DNA from: Wyeomyia smithii
Lineage: Eukaryota > Arthropoda > Insecta > Diptera > Culicidae
Length of the DNA stretch: 64,000 nucleotides
Reading direction: 5' to 3'
NCBI RefSeq assembly: GCF_029784165.1
Contig: NC_073696.1
Span: 114,608,665 to 114,672,664, forward strand
The notes under the pieces were generated by a model. That model made no database searches and was not told the DNA's origin. It worked only from the letters and a program-made list of their open reading frames with translations. Shown one piece after another: positions 46,831 through 58,599 of this stretch; the stretch's first letter is position 1; each line of letters starts with the position of its first letter. The position numbers and the translations under genes are program-made.

Positions 46831-49073
46831 AAACGCTTCCATGAACTTCCTCGTCAGTGAACAAAAACCACACTGATATGAAAACGTATGACATCTGCTC
46901 AACGTCAATGCAGATTGCAATAAACTGAAAGATAATAAAAGCATAGGTACACAAAGGAGACATCTCAGCCCATGTTGACAGAGACACACGCTTCCTACAC
47001 ATTGCATCCCGGTGCTTTCAGTGTCATGTCAGCGCAACAAAAAGATTGCGATCTGGGCACATCGGCACCATAACGATGTGGGTATGAAAGATATATTTAT
47101 CCGATGGATTATTGACAATCAGCAGTTGCATGAAGTTCTGTCTGTTCACTAGGAAACTTTTCAACGTTAGAAGCAATATTCGGCTCTGCTGCACATATGA
47201 TCCCACCATGAGTTAATGCATGAAGAAAGCCTGAATTAATCCACCTAGCAGTGCAGAAACCTTCGTTATACTAACCATTACTACATATAAATTTTTACTA
47301 CCTATAACTACACATAAATTTGTTATGCCAGTAAACCATAAATCGTTTAAAATTAAATTTTAAAGATAGTTTTACAGTGGATGAAACAAATACGATAATT
47401 GAATCAAACTTCGACGTGGTTTTCACGAATATTGTGAATGTGAAGTCTGGGTTATATTTTTTCGACCCCAAACCATTTTTTAAGCTGTCTAGGATAGAAA
47501 AATGAATTTTTGACATAATCGAACGTGCAGAAACAATAAAGACAACAATGATGCAAATTTCATTCAAGAACAGCATATATGTTTGTCAGCTCATTGCAAC
47601 ACTATTGATATAATTCCCCATAATTCAAGGTTAAATGCCACAATCGCTTCGTTTTCAAAAATCGCAAAATCTAGAAAAGAACATAATGATTGTAGATTAT
47701 GAATTAGCATCGAAGTTCTACAAACTTGCTCTCGAGAAATTATAGTTCAGAATTATACAGGAACGCGTCAAATGCTTTGTTACCATATAAAAGTTACTTG
47801 AATCATACGTGTGATTATTTCAAGAAATCAACAAAAATTTTGATAAAATCTGTGAGGATCAAATTCTAAAAGATTACATGGAATTCATATAACTGCTGTT
47901 GAAAGTTGTCAATTCAATTCAATTTAAAATGCTTTATTTGAAAATGAAGGTTTTTCGCAAGGATGAAGGATTTTAACTTCTCAAAGTGTATTCGAGAACG
48001 TTACTCTTTTTTAAGGCCTGGACTGAATGGTAACATTCAAAACAATTTCAGAACTTTATAAAACATGCTGCGACAACGAGAAGTGGGATATCATGGATAC
48101 TCTGGATGCACTGACTTTTAAATTAGAAAGCAATATTTATAATACACAAAAGCGTGTGTATCAGGTTAGTAAGAAGCGGATTTAACTAAGCATTCCGGTT
48201 CCCTCTGAAATATATTGGAAGCTGCCAGTAAAGCGCTATTAAAAACAAAAGCTTCATTAATTTCACCCTTTAGGACGCACTACACAGGGTATGAAACACA
48301 GCACAGATGAGCAAAATCATTTCAAATCGCCTGGAAATACGCGAAAATTTTATCGACCATTTTTGATTTAAATGAAACTTTGCACACGTATCTGACTTAA
48401 CAAACTGAGCATTTTGGAGAGATTTTTTACACCCATGAGTTACATTCTTAAAGAACGTATGCCTTTTGGCATAGGTTTTATTCCAAGCATTGTAGCCCAG
48501 TATAGTTGGTAGTATAGAAAAACTGTCTGAGAATGAATTGTAGGGAATTAAAAATGCACCATAAAAAATATACACTGTAAAAAAAATTTTTTTTCGACCA
48601 AAAAAAAATTAAAAATAAACATTAAATTTCAATTGAAAAAAAAGAGTTGAATTTTTTTATATTTTTTTTAAAGAAACTTGACGTTAATACGCAACTTTTA
48701 AAAAAAAGTCCAGGATGGAGAAATGAAAAATGATTTTTTTATGGTAGATTAATTTTTTTATGAAAATTTTAATTCAAACATTTTTCAAAATATTTGTATT
48801 CTGATGATTTTAAAAGATGCAGAGAGTCATTTTGAATCAAAAAGCTCTTGGTAGTAAACAATCTAAAGGCATTGGTTTTCGAGTTATTTCTAATTTAAGC
48901 ACGAAAAATTATAATTATTTAGAAAAATACATGTTTTTCTTAATTTGTCCCTGGTTCTCCAGCATAAAACCATACGTTCATCGGAATGCTTGATCAATAT
49001 ACAATTCATTCTTTGACAACAAAACGATTGGGCGAACGGTTCTCAAGAGAAGAGTTAAATGTTCTAAGTGATA

Positions 49074-49300
<227 letters not shown>

Positions 49301-49382
49301 AATCAAATATTTATTTTCGAGTTTTATTATCTTATGAACATATTTTTTTATGACATAGATACTTTACAGAACTAGTTTCACC

Positions 49383-50203
49383 TTATATTTTATATACATC
49401 ATAAGTAAATGATTCGTCATCTTTTGAAAACAGCTTCGTTTGTATCTTATTTTCTGAAATCGGAACAAAAGAGTAATACTTTTGTGTGGCAGCTATTATT
49501 ATAGATTTTTTGAAAATATTGCACCATTCTGTTACTCCTTGTTCATATTCTTCATATGATAAACCCAACTAAATGACATTTTTGATGAATTTTAATTACA
49601 ATCATACAATTCTTTTGCGCTTGTAATGGGATGTTCATGTTCTTAAGCTAAACTTGCATTTCCTGCCATTCGTTTTAATATGCCACCAATTGCATCGCAT
49701 GGGCCTTTACCATGAGAAGTCGCAAAAAAAGGCCACTCTGCATCGACGTTATATTTTGTTTTGAACTGGCAAAGACTTGCAAAGTTTTTTCTATTTTTAT
49801 ATTGTGAGGCAGCTCCATCAGACATTAAAATCGCTTTTTTCAACTGTATTGTTGATTTAAAAAAACTCATTAATTTGACAATGAACACCTGAACCGCAAC
49901 AGTATCATGATGGAGTACTAAATTTCCTATTATGATGAAGCTGATATTCATAAGTGTTTTAGATTCTGAATAGTAAACAACGAAGGGATGAATGGTGGCT
50001 TGACTATTATTCCAATAACTACACGAATCACAAATTGATAAAGACGTATTAAAATGAGCTTGACTGTTCAATATTTTTAATTTTGCAATAACGTTTTCGT
50101 TTAATTTGCGTAAGCTTGATGAGCACCGATGATCAGGAAAGGCTTTACAGCATTTGGGCTTGGGGTATTCCATTTTCACTTTATTCATCTTCACAAAATG
50201 CAA
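49383..50203 (-). pseudogene. Transposase-like protein of unknown superfamily, broken
   Basis: The minus strand from about 50,188 (ATG) reads a Cys/His-rich start (CCKAFPDHRCSS, then CDSCSYW), QATIHPFVVYY, a hydrophobic strand ending LVLHHDTVAVQVF, LKKAILMSDGAASQYKNRK, WPFFATSHGKGPCDAIGG and LKRMAGNASL. After a stop at 49,645 the reading continues (EHEHPITSAKEL), then after another stop and a shift as WCNIFKKSIIIAA to 49,383. The repeated pattern of strand, Asp and Lys suggests an RNase H-like transposase fold with Asp in HHDT and MSDGA. Related proteins with SDGxxxQYKNxKNF and FFATSHGKGxCDGxGG occur in insects and cnidarians, but I cannot name the superfamily. Confidence 0.55.
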
Positions 50204-50928
50204 ACTGTTACTAACACATCTGAAGTAGTGTTTATATACGAAAACAGATATTATAGGTAACCCAGTAGTTATTGGTTGCGTACTTTACAAACAGTTATTA
50301 TTAGTAAACAAGTAGGTAGTGTTTCACGAAAAACATATTTTTTTTATAAAACATTCGGCAAGGGGGAACGTGTTGGTAGCCTAAGGTTTAGCGCTTGAGT
50401 TATTTATCCAATCGTTTTGTTGTCAAAGAATGAATTGTATATTTTTGATCAAGCATACCAATGAACGTATGGTTTTTGCTGGAGAACCATGGACAAATTA
50501 AGAAAAACGTGTATTTTCCGAAATATAATTGATTTATCGAGCTTAAATTCAAAATAACTCGAAAACCAATGCGTTTAGAATGTTTACTACCAAGAGCTTT
50601 TTGATTCAAAATGACTCTCTGCATCTTTTAAAATCATCAAAATACAAATATTTGGAAAAATGATTAAATTAGAATTTTCATAAAAAAATTAATCTACCAT
50701 AAAAAAATCATTTTTATTTCTCCATCCTAAACTTTTTGTTATTATTTTTTCGTATTAACGTCAAGTTTCTTTTAAAAAAAAAAATAAAAAAAAAATTCAA
50801 CTCTTTTTTTTTTTTTATTGAAATTTAATGTTTATTTTTAACTTTTTTTGGTCAAAAAAAAATTTTTTTTTTTGTACAGTGTATATTTTTTTTATGGTGC
50901 ATTTTTAATTTCCTACAACTCATTCTCA

Positions 50929-50962
50929 TCATTCCGCGTCGAACACTCGACAGAAACGGACG
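50929..50962 (+). promoter_or_regulatory. Internal Pol II promoter (Inr + DPE) of the I-clade LINE
   Basis: The element begins TCATTC, a perfect Inr; with its A (50,931) as +1, positions +28 to +32 read GGACG, a perfect fit to the DPE consensus RGWYV. Inr plus DPE without TATA is the known internal promoter design of I, jockey and related insect LINEs. The start at the element's first bases lets the transcript keep its own promoter. Confidence 0.8.
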
Positions 50963-51372
50963 TGCAAAGTGGTCGTTCTATTACAATCCGGTCCGTGTTT
51001 ACGAATAGCCAAACAAAAGAGTGTATTATTCGCGCTAAAGGCCAACTAGATTGTGAGTTGTGTCGATACGTTCTGTACCCGGCTCACAACTTTGGCTGTA
51101 TTGGTGCAAAATACCAGCTGCAGTTTTGATCTGTGCACCGTGAATAGATCTTTTTAATCCAAACCCATCAGTTGACAGTCGAGTCCGTGTCGCTGTGCTG
51201 AGTGATCTCACACCCGGCTCACTGCTGGTGGCTGTATTGGTGCTGCTGTACTGGTGCTGCTGGCTGCTTTGGGTGCAGCTTCGAACGATCGGACAACCAC
51301 TGCTGGAAGGAAGAAGTAAATAGGTACGTGTTCTTGTCGGCGCTAGTGCGCTAGTGCGCTACATTTAGCGCG

Positions 51373-52681
51373 ATGGATATAGATCCCTCGCCTCCCGTGC
51401 CACCATCCCCGAACCCCCCTGACCCTGACCCTTCTGTTACCTTCTGTTACTGTATTTTTTTTTCGTCCAAAGGCAGGAGTGAATTCAAAGCGTTTAAACA
51501 TACTGCAAATTGCTAAAGACCTGACGAAGGGGTACAAGCCCGTGACCGAAATTTCCAAGGTCCGACCTAACAAGCTCCGTGTCGTGGTCAGTGATCTGGC
51601 ACAGGCCAATGCTATCGCTTGCTCTGAGCTCTTCACACGCGAGTATCGCGTCTACATACCCGCACGAGACGTGGAGATCGACGGTGTCATAACCAATTCG
51701 AGTCTGTCTGTCGAGTGTATCCTAAAAAGCGCAACCGGTTGCTTCAAAAATACCGAAACACAGGCGAAGATTTTGGATTGTAAGCAATTGCGGTCCATGT
51801 CTCTCGTCGGCAGTAAAAAAGTTTACACTCCGTCAGACTCGTTTCGCGTTACGTTTGCCGGATCTGCACTCCCTAGCCACGTCTCGATCGACCGGGTTCG
51901 TCTGCCTGTGCAATTGTATGTACCCCGTGTTATGAATTGCACCAATTGCAAGCAGTTAGGCCACACAGCCGCCTACTGCTGCAATAAGGCACGATGTAGC
52001 AAGTGAGGGGAGACTCATGCGGAAAATTCTTGCAGTGTTAATGCTGAAAAATGTATTCACTGTGGGGAAAACCAGCATGAGCTCTCCAAATGCCCGGTGT
52101 ACATGCAGCGCAGAGATAAAATCAAGCGGTCACTTAAGGAGCGTTCAAAGCGTTCTTACGCTGAGATGCTGAAGAAGACCGTGACCACTTCTACCATAAC
52201 ATCGAACCCCTTTGATCTGTTGCCCTCTGATGAAACCGATTCTGACGATTCATCAGCGGGAACATCTTATGCCAATCCTGGGGAGTCTAGGAAGAGGAAA
52301 AATGTTTCTTCTCCTAAACTTCCCCGTAAAGGTCCTAAGATTTCCCAAAGTGTAATGAAAAGTACGAACAAACCAAACAGTGCTGCGGAAAAACCGAAGC
52401 AAACTCCTCCTGGGCTTGCAAATTTAAAGTCCCAGAAGGAGTTCCCAGCACTGCCAGGAACATCTAAAACCCCAGTTGTTCCTTTTGCACATCCAGTTGA
52501 TGAAACAAACTCTGGATTAGTGAAATTTTCTGACATTGTGGACTGGATTTTTGAAAATTTCAATGTACCCGATCCAATTAAAATTTTTCTTACAGCATTC
52601 CTCCCAACAGTTAGATCATTTTTGAAGCAGTTGACTGCCCAATGGCCCCTCCTTGCAGCGATTGTATCCTTCGATGCCTAA
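51373..52681 (+). pseudogene. ORF1 (Gag-like RNA-binding protein) of the I-clade LINE, two lesions
   Basis: ATG at 51,373 starts MDIDPSPPVPPSP. A tandem repeat of CTTCTGTTAC (51,431-51,450) shifts the frame; the main frame runs from about 51,450 with an RRM-like region (KRLNILQIAKDL, then RVVVSDLAQANAI and RVTFAGSALP) and zinc knuckles CTNCKQLGHTAAYC and C-x-x-C-GENQHELSKC. A TGA at 52,004-52,006 sits where the second Cys of the middle knuckle belongs. The frame then stays open to TAA at 52,679, with a Ser/Lys/Pro-rich tail. In I elements ORF1 binds RNA and forms the particle, so this copy would need ORF1 in trans. Confidence 0.9.
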
Positions 52682-55600
52682 TTCAACTGCGTATATGAAG
52701 GATTCTATCTCTGTCTTACAGTGGAATTGTAGAAGTATTTTACCAAAACTTGATTCGTTTAAAGTTTTGATAAATAAAAACAAATGCGATGCATTTTCCC
52801 TTTGTGAAACTTGGCTTACTTCAAATATTGATCTCAACTTCCATGATTTTAATATTATTCGCCTTGATCGAGACACCCCATATGGAGGAGTACTTTTAGG
52901 GATTAAAAAGTGCTATTCTTTCTATCGTATTAACCTCCCCTCGATTCCAGGCATCGAAGTTGTCGCATGTCAAATGACAATACAAGGTAAAGAGCTTTGT
53001 ATTGCCTCAATATATATTCCTCCCAGAGCACAGGTTGGGCAACGGCTGCTCTTTGATTTAATAGAACTTCTTCCCTCGCCACGTTTGATTTTGGGAGACT
53101 TCAACTCTCATGGCGTGGCTTGGGGTTCCCCATACAATGATAACCGCTCCTCTTTAATCTATAACCTTTGCGATGACTTCGACATGACTATTTTAAACAA
53201 CGGTGAAATGACACGTATCCCGAAACCTCCAGCGCGCCCAAGCGCTTTGGATCTATCCTTATGTTCGACGTCGCTACGGTTGGATTGCACATGGAAGGTA
53301 ATCCTTGATCCTCACGGTAGCGACCATTTGCCTATTCTTATTTCAATTAATAACGGGTCAACTCGCATGCGACCAATTGACATTCCGTATGACCTCACAC
53401 GGAATGTCGATTGGAAGTTATACGAGGAAATGATTTCAAAAGCGGTCGAGTCGATTCAACATCATCCACCACTTGAAGAATACAACCTCCTCGCGGGCTT
53501 GATTCTCGACGCCGCGTTGCAAGCCCAAACGAAGAAATATCCCGGCGTAACGACCAAAGAACGGCCTCCCACTCCGTGGTGGGACAAAGAGTGCTCCGAT
53601 GTCTACACGCAAAGATCCTACGCGTATCTGACCTTCCGGGATACAGACGATGCCGACGACTTTAAACGTTATTCGGAGCTTGATACCAAGTTTAAAAGCT
53701 TGACTAAGGCAAAGAAACGCGGATATTGGCGTCGGTTCGTAAACGAGACGTCGAGGGAGACATCAATGAGCACTCTTTGGAACACAGCCCGAAGAATGCG
53801 GAATCGCGTAACGGTCAACGAAAGCGAGGAGTCTTCAAGTAGGTGGATATTTGATTTTGCCAGGAAAGTATGTCCGGACTCTGTTCCTGAGCAAAACATT
53901 GTTCGCGATGCGTCTCCGGGCCACGACGCGATTGAATCACCTTTTACGATGGCAGAATTTTCAGTTGCCCTCCTGTCCTGTAACAATAACGCGCCTGGGT
54001 TAGATAGAATCAAATTCAACTTGTTGAAGAATCTACCCGGCAATGCCAAGAGGCGCTTGTTGAACTTGTTCAATAAGTTCCTGGAGCAAAATATTGTACC
54101 GCAGGATTGGAGGCAAGTGAAGGTGATCGCCATCCAAAAACCAGGGAAACCAGCTTCTGATCACAACTCTTATAGGCCGATTGCAATGCTATCCTGTATC
54201 CGGAAATTGATGGAAAAAATGATACTCCGTCGTTTAGACCATTGGGTCGAATCAAATGGTCTACTATCGGATACTCAATTTGGCTTCCGCTGTGCCAAAG
54301 GGACGAATGATTGTCTTGCGTTGCTTTCAACAGATATTCAGCTGGCGTATGCTCGCAAAGAACAAATGGCGTCTGCGTTCTTGGACATTAAGGGGGCTTT
54401 TGATTCCGTTTCTATTGACATTCTTTCGGGTAAACTTCACCGACAAGGATTTTCTCCAATTTTGAACAATTTTTTGCACAATTTGTTGTCCGAAAAGCAC
54501 ATGCATTTTACGCACGGCGATTTGGCAACTTTTCGCATTAGCAACATGGGTCTTCCCCAGGGTTCATGTTTAAGCCCCCTTCTTTACAACTTTTATGTAA
54601 ATGACATCGACGAATGTCTGGCAAACTCATGCACGATAAGACAACTTGCAGACGACAGTGTAATCTCTGTTACAGGAGCCAAAGCTGCCGATTTGCAAGG
54701 ACCATTGCAAGATACCTTGGACAATTTGTCTGCTTGGGCTTTACAGCTAGGTATCGAATTCTCTCCGGAGAAGACTGAGATAGTAGTTTTTTCTAGGAAG
54801 CATGAACCTGCTCAGCTTCAAACACAATTAATGGGTAAAACGATTTCTCAGGTTTTGGTACACAAATATCTTGGTGTCTGGTTCGACTCTAAAGGCACCT
54901 GGGGTTGTCACGTGAGGTATCTGATGAAAAAATGTCAACAAAGAGTGAATTTTCTTCGTACAATAACCGGACAATGGTGGGGAGCCCACCAAGGAGACCT
55001 TATAAGACTTTACCAAACAACGATATTGTCTGTTATTGAGTACGGGTGTTTCTGCTTTCGCTCCGCAGCAAACACACATTTGATCAAACTGGAGCGAATA
55101 CAATATCGTTGTTTGCGTATCGCCTTAGGTTGCATGCAGTCGACCCATACGATGAGTTTGGAGGTCTTAGCTGGAGTACTACCATTGAAAAACCGCTTCT
55201 GGAGCCTGTCTTCTCGTATTCTTATCAAATGTGAGGTCTTGAACCGTCCCGTGATTGAAAATTTTGAAAGGTTAATCGAATTTAATTCTCAAACCCGTTT
55301 TATGACATTGTATTTCAATCACATGTCCCAAAATATTAACCCTTCTTCGAATATTCCAAATCGTGTCGACTTATCAAATACTTCTGATTCTACTGTGTTT
55401 TTCGATACATCCATGATAGAAGAAACTCGTGGAATCCCGGATCATTTACGCGTGCAGCAGATCCCTAAAATTTTTTCCAATAAATATCGAAACATCAACT
55501 GCGACAATATGTACTACACTGACGGATCACTTCTTGATGGGTCCACTGGCTTCGGTATCTTCAATAACAATTTAACCGTCTCCCATAAGCTCGATAACCC

Positions 55601-56360
55601 TGCTTCTGTTTACGTCGCAGAATTAGCTGCAATTCAGTACACCCTAGGGATTATCGAAAAAATGCCCACGGACCATTATTTCATCTTTACGGACAGTCTC
55701 AGTTCCATTGAGGCTCTCCGATCGATGAAAGATGTTAAGCACTCTCCGTATTTCCTGGGGAAAATACGGGAACATCTGAGTGCTTTATCCGAAAAATCTA
55801 CTCAGATTACCTTAGCGTGGGTCCCTTCTCACTGCTCGATACCGGGTAATGAGAAAGCGGACTCTTTGGCTAAGGTGGGCGCAACAAACGGTGATATTTA
55901 TGAAAGACCAATTGCCTTTAATGAATTTTTCGCATTTGTACGTCAGAATACGATCATCAGTTGGCAAAATTCTTGGACCAAGGGGGAACTGGGAAGGTGG
56001 TTACATTCCATATTCCCCAAGGTATCGACGAACCCGTGGTTCAAGGGGTTGGATGTAGGTCGGGATTTCATTTGCGTGATGTCCCGGCTTATGTCCAATC
56101 ACTATAGATTTGACGCGCATCTCCGTCGTGTTGGGCTCGGGGAGAGTGGTATCTGTGCCTGTGGTGAAGGTTATCACGACATAGAGCACGTTGTTTGGTC
56201 ATGCCCTGTATACCGTGACGCCAGGTCTAGATTAATAGCTTCCCTGCAGGCCGAAGGTAGGCAGTCGGCTGTTCCTGTTCGTGATGTCTTGGCAAGCCGT
56301 GACCTATCCTACATGTCCCTTATATACGTTTTCCTGAAATCCATCCACGCCCCAGTTTAG
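52674..56360 (+). CDS. ORF2 of the I-clade LINE: endonuclease, reverse transcriptase, RNase H
   Basis: Uninterrupted, 1228 codons from ATG at 52,674; an upstream in-frame TTG at 52,653 is less likely. Domains: APE endonuclease (about 10-230) with QWNCRS, CETWL, GDFNSHGVAWG and GSDHLPI; RT (about 440-740) with RPIAMLSC, FLDIKGAFDSV, GLPQGSCLSPLLYNFYVNDI and LADDS, where the usual Tyr/Phe of YADD is Leu; RNase H (about 945-1085) with YTDGS, AELAAI, TDSLSS and WVPSHCSIPGNEKADSLA, i.e. the D-E-D-H/D set; and a C-terminal Cys/His motif ICACGEGYHDIEHVVWSC. It nicks the target, copies the RNA at the nick and removes it. The start overlaps the ORF1 stop as ATGCCTAA, suggesting translation coupled to ORF1 termination. 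Confidence 0.95.
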   Translation: MPNSTAYMKDSISVLQWNCRSILPKLDSFKVLINKNKCDAFSLCETWLTSNIDLNFHDFNIIRLDRDTPYGGVLLGIKKCYSFYRINLPSIPGIEVVACQMTIQGKELCIASIYIPPRAQVGQRLLFDLIELLPSPRLILGDFNSHGVAWGSPYNDNRSSLIYNLCDDFDMTILNNGEMTRIPKPPARPSALDLSLCSTSLRLDCTWKVILDPHGSDHLPILISINNGSTRMRPIDIPYDLTRNVDWKLYEEMISKAVESIQHHPPLEEYNLLAGLILDAALQAQTKKYPGVTTKERPPTPWWDKECSDVYTQRSYAYLTFRDTDDADDFKRYSELDTKFKSLTKAKKRGYWRRFVNETSRETSMSTLWNTARRMRNRVTVNESEESSSRWIFDFARKVCPDSVPEQNIVRDASPGHDAIESPFTMAEFSVALLSCNNNAPGLDRIKFNLLKNLPGNAKRRLLNLFNKFLEQNIVPQDWRQVKVIAIQKPGKPASDHNSYRPIAMLSCIRKLMEKMILRRLDHWVESNGLLSDTQFGFRCAKGTNDCLALLSTDIQLAYARKEQMASAFLDIKGAFDSVSIDILSGKLHRQGFSPILNNFLHNLLSEKHMHFTHGDLATFRISNMGLPQGSCLSPLLYNFYVNDIDECLANSCTIRQLADDSVISVTGAKAADLQGPLQDTLDNLSAWALQLGIEFSPEKTEIVVFSRKHEPAQLQTQLMGKTISQVLVHKYLGVWFDSKGTWGCHVRYLMKKCQQRVNFLRTITGQWWGAHQGDLIRLYQTTILSVIEYGCFCFRSAANTHLIKLERIQYRCLRIALGCMQSTHTMSLEVLAGVLPLKNRFWSLSSRILIKCEVLNRPVIENFERLIEFNSQTRFMTLYFNHMSQNINPSSNIPNRVDLSNTSDSTVFFDTSMIEETRGIPDHLRVQQIPKIFSNKYRNINCDNMYYTDGSLLDGSTGFGIFNNNLTVSHKLDNPASVYVAELAAIQYTLGIIEKMPTDHYFIFTDSLSSIEALRSMKDVKHSPYFLGKIREHLSALSEKSTQITLAWVPSHCSIPGNEKADSLAKVGATNGDIYERPIAFNEFFAFVRQNTIISWQNSWTKGELGRWLHSIFPKVSTNPWFKGLDVGRDFICVMSRLMSNHYRFDAHLRRVGLGESGICACGEGYHDIEHVVWSCPVYRDARSRLIASLQAEGRQSAVPVRDVLASRDLSYMSLIYVFLKSIHAPV

Positions 56361-56754
56361 TCCTATCCCCTTCCGCCTACATCCAACCAAACGACAAGAA
56401 CACGTTAAGACCCCGGATCCGGAATCAGCAACTAGACCCGCACGATACTCTCAGGCCCCGAGGGAGACAACCCAATATGCCAGTCCGTAATATCTTGGCC
56501 CAGCAGCGGAACATATTCAATATGCTGCTTACCTATGGCGATGGAAAACCATCAAACAACAAATCAGTGCTTTTCATGCAAAACATTCTAGCTTAAGTTA
56601 GATTTAGTTTCAGCTCGTAGTCGGCAGCGAGGATAAAAAATTTGCTCTTAGTTATTAAGATACTTTAGAAAGTAAGCTACCAGATATAATTGGCGCCGTT
56701 AAACATTGAATTGTATTTGTGCCGTGTCAAATAAACTATAGATGAGGAAAAAAA
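56361..56754 (+). other. 3' UTR and poly-A end of the I-clade LINE
   Basis: About 390 bp without coding features, with AATAAA at 56,730 and GATGAGG plus A9 at the end. The tail is a plain A run rather than the TAA repeats of the fly I factor. Confidence 0.8.
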
Positions 56755-57827
56755 AACTCATTCTCAGACAGTTTTTCTATACTACCAACGGTTTCTGGGC
56801 TACAATGCTTGGAATGAAACCTATGCCAAAAGGCATACGCCCTTTTAGAATGTAACTCATGGGTGTAAAAAATCTCTCCATCAGTGAAAAATGCTCAGTT
56901 TGCTATGCCAAGAACGTGTGCAAAGTTTCATTCAAATCAAAATGGTCGATATGCGACCATAGGTCATTTCGCGCGATCTTGCTCAGATGTCCTTTACTCT
57001 AAATTTCTTTTGAGAAATAAATAGCGGGTGAAAAAAGAAAGAGTAAGAGAAAAAGAGAGAAAGGGAGATAGAACGAAAAAAATGATAGAGGGAAATGATC
57101 CAAAATGAAAAATATCTCATGTTCAAACATTCTGTTTAAATATTCTAACATTCAAGCAACTACTGAAAAAATCGCTCAGTAGGATTTTTGAAGAGCTTTG
57201 GAGCTTCCATTTGCACTTGTTACACCAAAGTCAGATAATGCGTTCTGTAAGAAAGGTGTGATTTTTTCTTCTTTTTCTTTGTTCGATTTTAATATACCAT
57301 ACAGATAAACAACATATTCACACCTACACACGTACAGACACACATACACACATATACATGCAATGCTCATTTAGTTGTACTGAGTTGATTGGTATACAAC
57401 ACTTGGCACTCAACAGATTCATTTTGTGTTTAAAGTTAAATATCTTATGTAAAAAAATACTCGTTGATCAATATCTCGAAATCTAAGCCATTAATCAAAA
57501 ATCCACTCAATAGCATTCTTAAGGAGCACAGTAGCTTTCATTTGCATATAAGATTATCAAAATCGGATATTGCGTTCTATGAGAAAGGTGCGTTAGTATT
57601 TTGCGGCACATACATACAGTCAAAACACATACACACACACATACACACGAACAGACATTGCTCAGTTCGTCGAGCTGACTCGAATGGCATATACGGTTCG
57701 GCCCTCCGTGCCTTGGATCTATTTTGCGTTTTTCGACTGATTTTATAACCTTTGTTTAGTATAACAAAGGTAAAAAGCTGTCTATGATTCTTATTTTGTT
57801 AAAAATGAATAGATATAAAAAGAGCAA

Positions 57828-57868
57828 GAGAGAGAGAGAGAGAGAGTAAGAGAGAAAGAGAGAGAAAT
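57828..57868. repeat. (GA)n microsatellite
   Basis: A GAGAGA run of about 40 bases with few interruptions, similar to AGAGAGAGA at 46,155 in copy 1 of the repeat family. Confidence 0.85.
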
Positions 57869-57959
57869 TTCTTTCTGACTGAAAGTCTTCGAAAATATTT
57901 AAACAGTTCAATGTCAAAAAAATTTTTGTCCATTATCTTGAATCTTCAGTAACTAATAG

Positions 57960-58596
57960 AAACTCAAGCCAGTAGGATATTAGGGGAGCTCAGCAGCTTT
58001 CATTTGCGCCTGAGAACATCAAAATCGGATAACGCATTTTGTAAATAATGTGTGTCATGATGTATCATTACTTATATACACACAAAATACATACACACAT
58101 ACCGGCACACATACACACACATACAGGCATTGCTCAACTCACCGAGCTGAGTCGATTGGCATTTCAAACTTAGTCCTACCCAGATCGATTTTGCGTGTAA
58201 AGTTAAATACCCCATGTAAAAAAATACTCTTCAATCAATATCTTAAAATCTAAGCCATTAATCCAAAAATCCACTCGGTAGCATTCTGGGGGACCACATC
58301 AGCTTTCGTTTGCGTATAAGATCATCAAAATCGGATATTGCGTTCTATAAGAAAGGTGCGTTAGTATTTTGCGGCACATACATACAGACAACATACATAC
58401 ACACACACACACATACACACACATACACACAGACACACACACACATACACACACACATACACACGAACAGACATTGCTCAGTTCGTCGAGCTGAGTCGAA
58501 TGGTATATACGATTCGGCCTTCGGCCTTCGGATCTTGGATCTATTTTGCGTTTTTCGACCGATTTTATAACCTTTGTTTTGTATAACAAAGGTAAA
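57960..58596 (+). mobile_element. Same repeat family, copy 3 (3' end only)
   Basis: Two minisatellite units carry longer CACACATACA tracts (58,375-58,470). It ends TTTTATAACCTTTGTTTTG, then TATAACAAAGGTAAAAC at 58,580-58,596. It lies in tandem with copy 2, separated by 180 bp, so it may be a tail duplication rather than an independent insertion. Confidence 0.65.
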
Positions 58597-58599
58597 ACA

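Larger units (their letters stand above)
50929..56754 (+). mobile_element. Full-length I-clade LINE (MosquI-like) with 12 bp target duplication
   Basis: AACTCATTCTCA occurs at 50,917-50,928 and again at 56,755-56,766, so both borders are exact; the two A at the right are shared with the poly-A tail. The 5826 bp unit has a 5' UTR with an internal promoter, ORF1, ORF2 with endonuclease, RT and RNase H, a 3' UTR, AATAAA at 56,730 and a tail GAGGA9. RNase H after RT and a CCHC-bearing ORF1 define the I clade. The duplication is perfect and ORF2 is open, so the insertion is young, but ORF1 is damaged. Confidence 0.95.
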
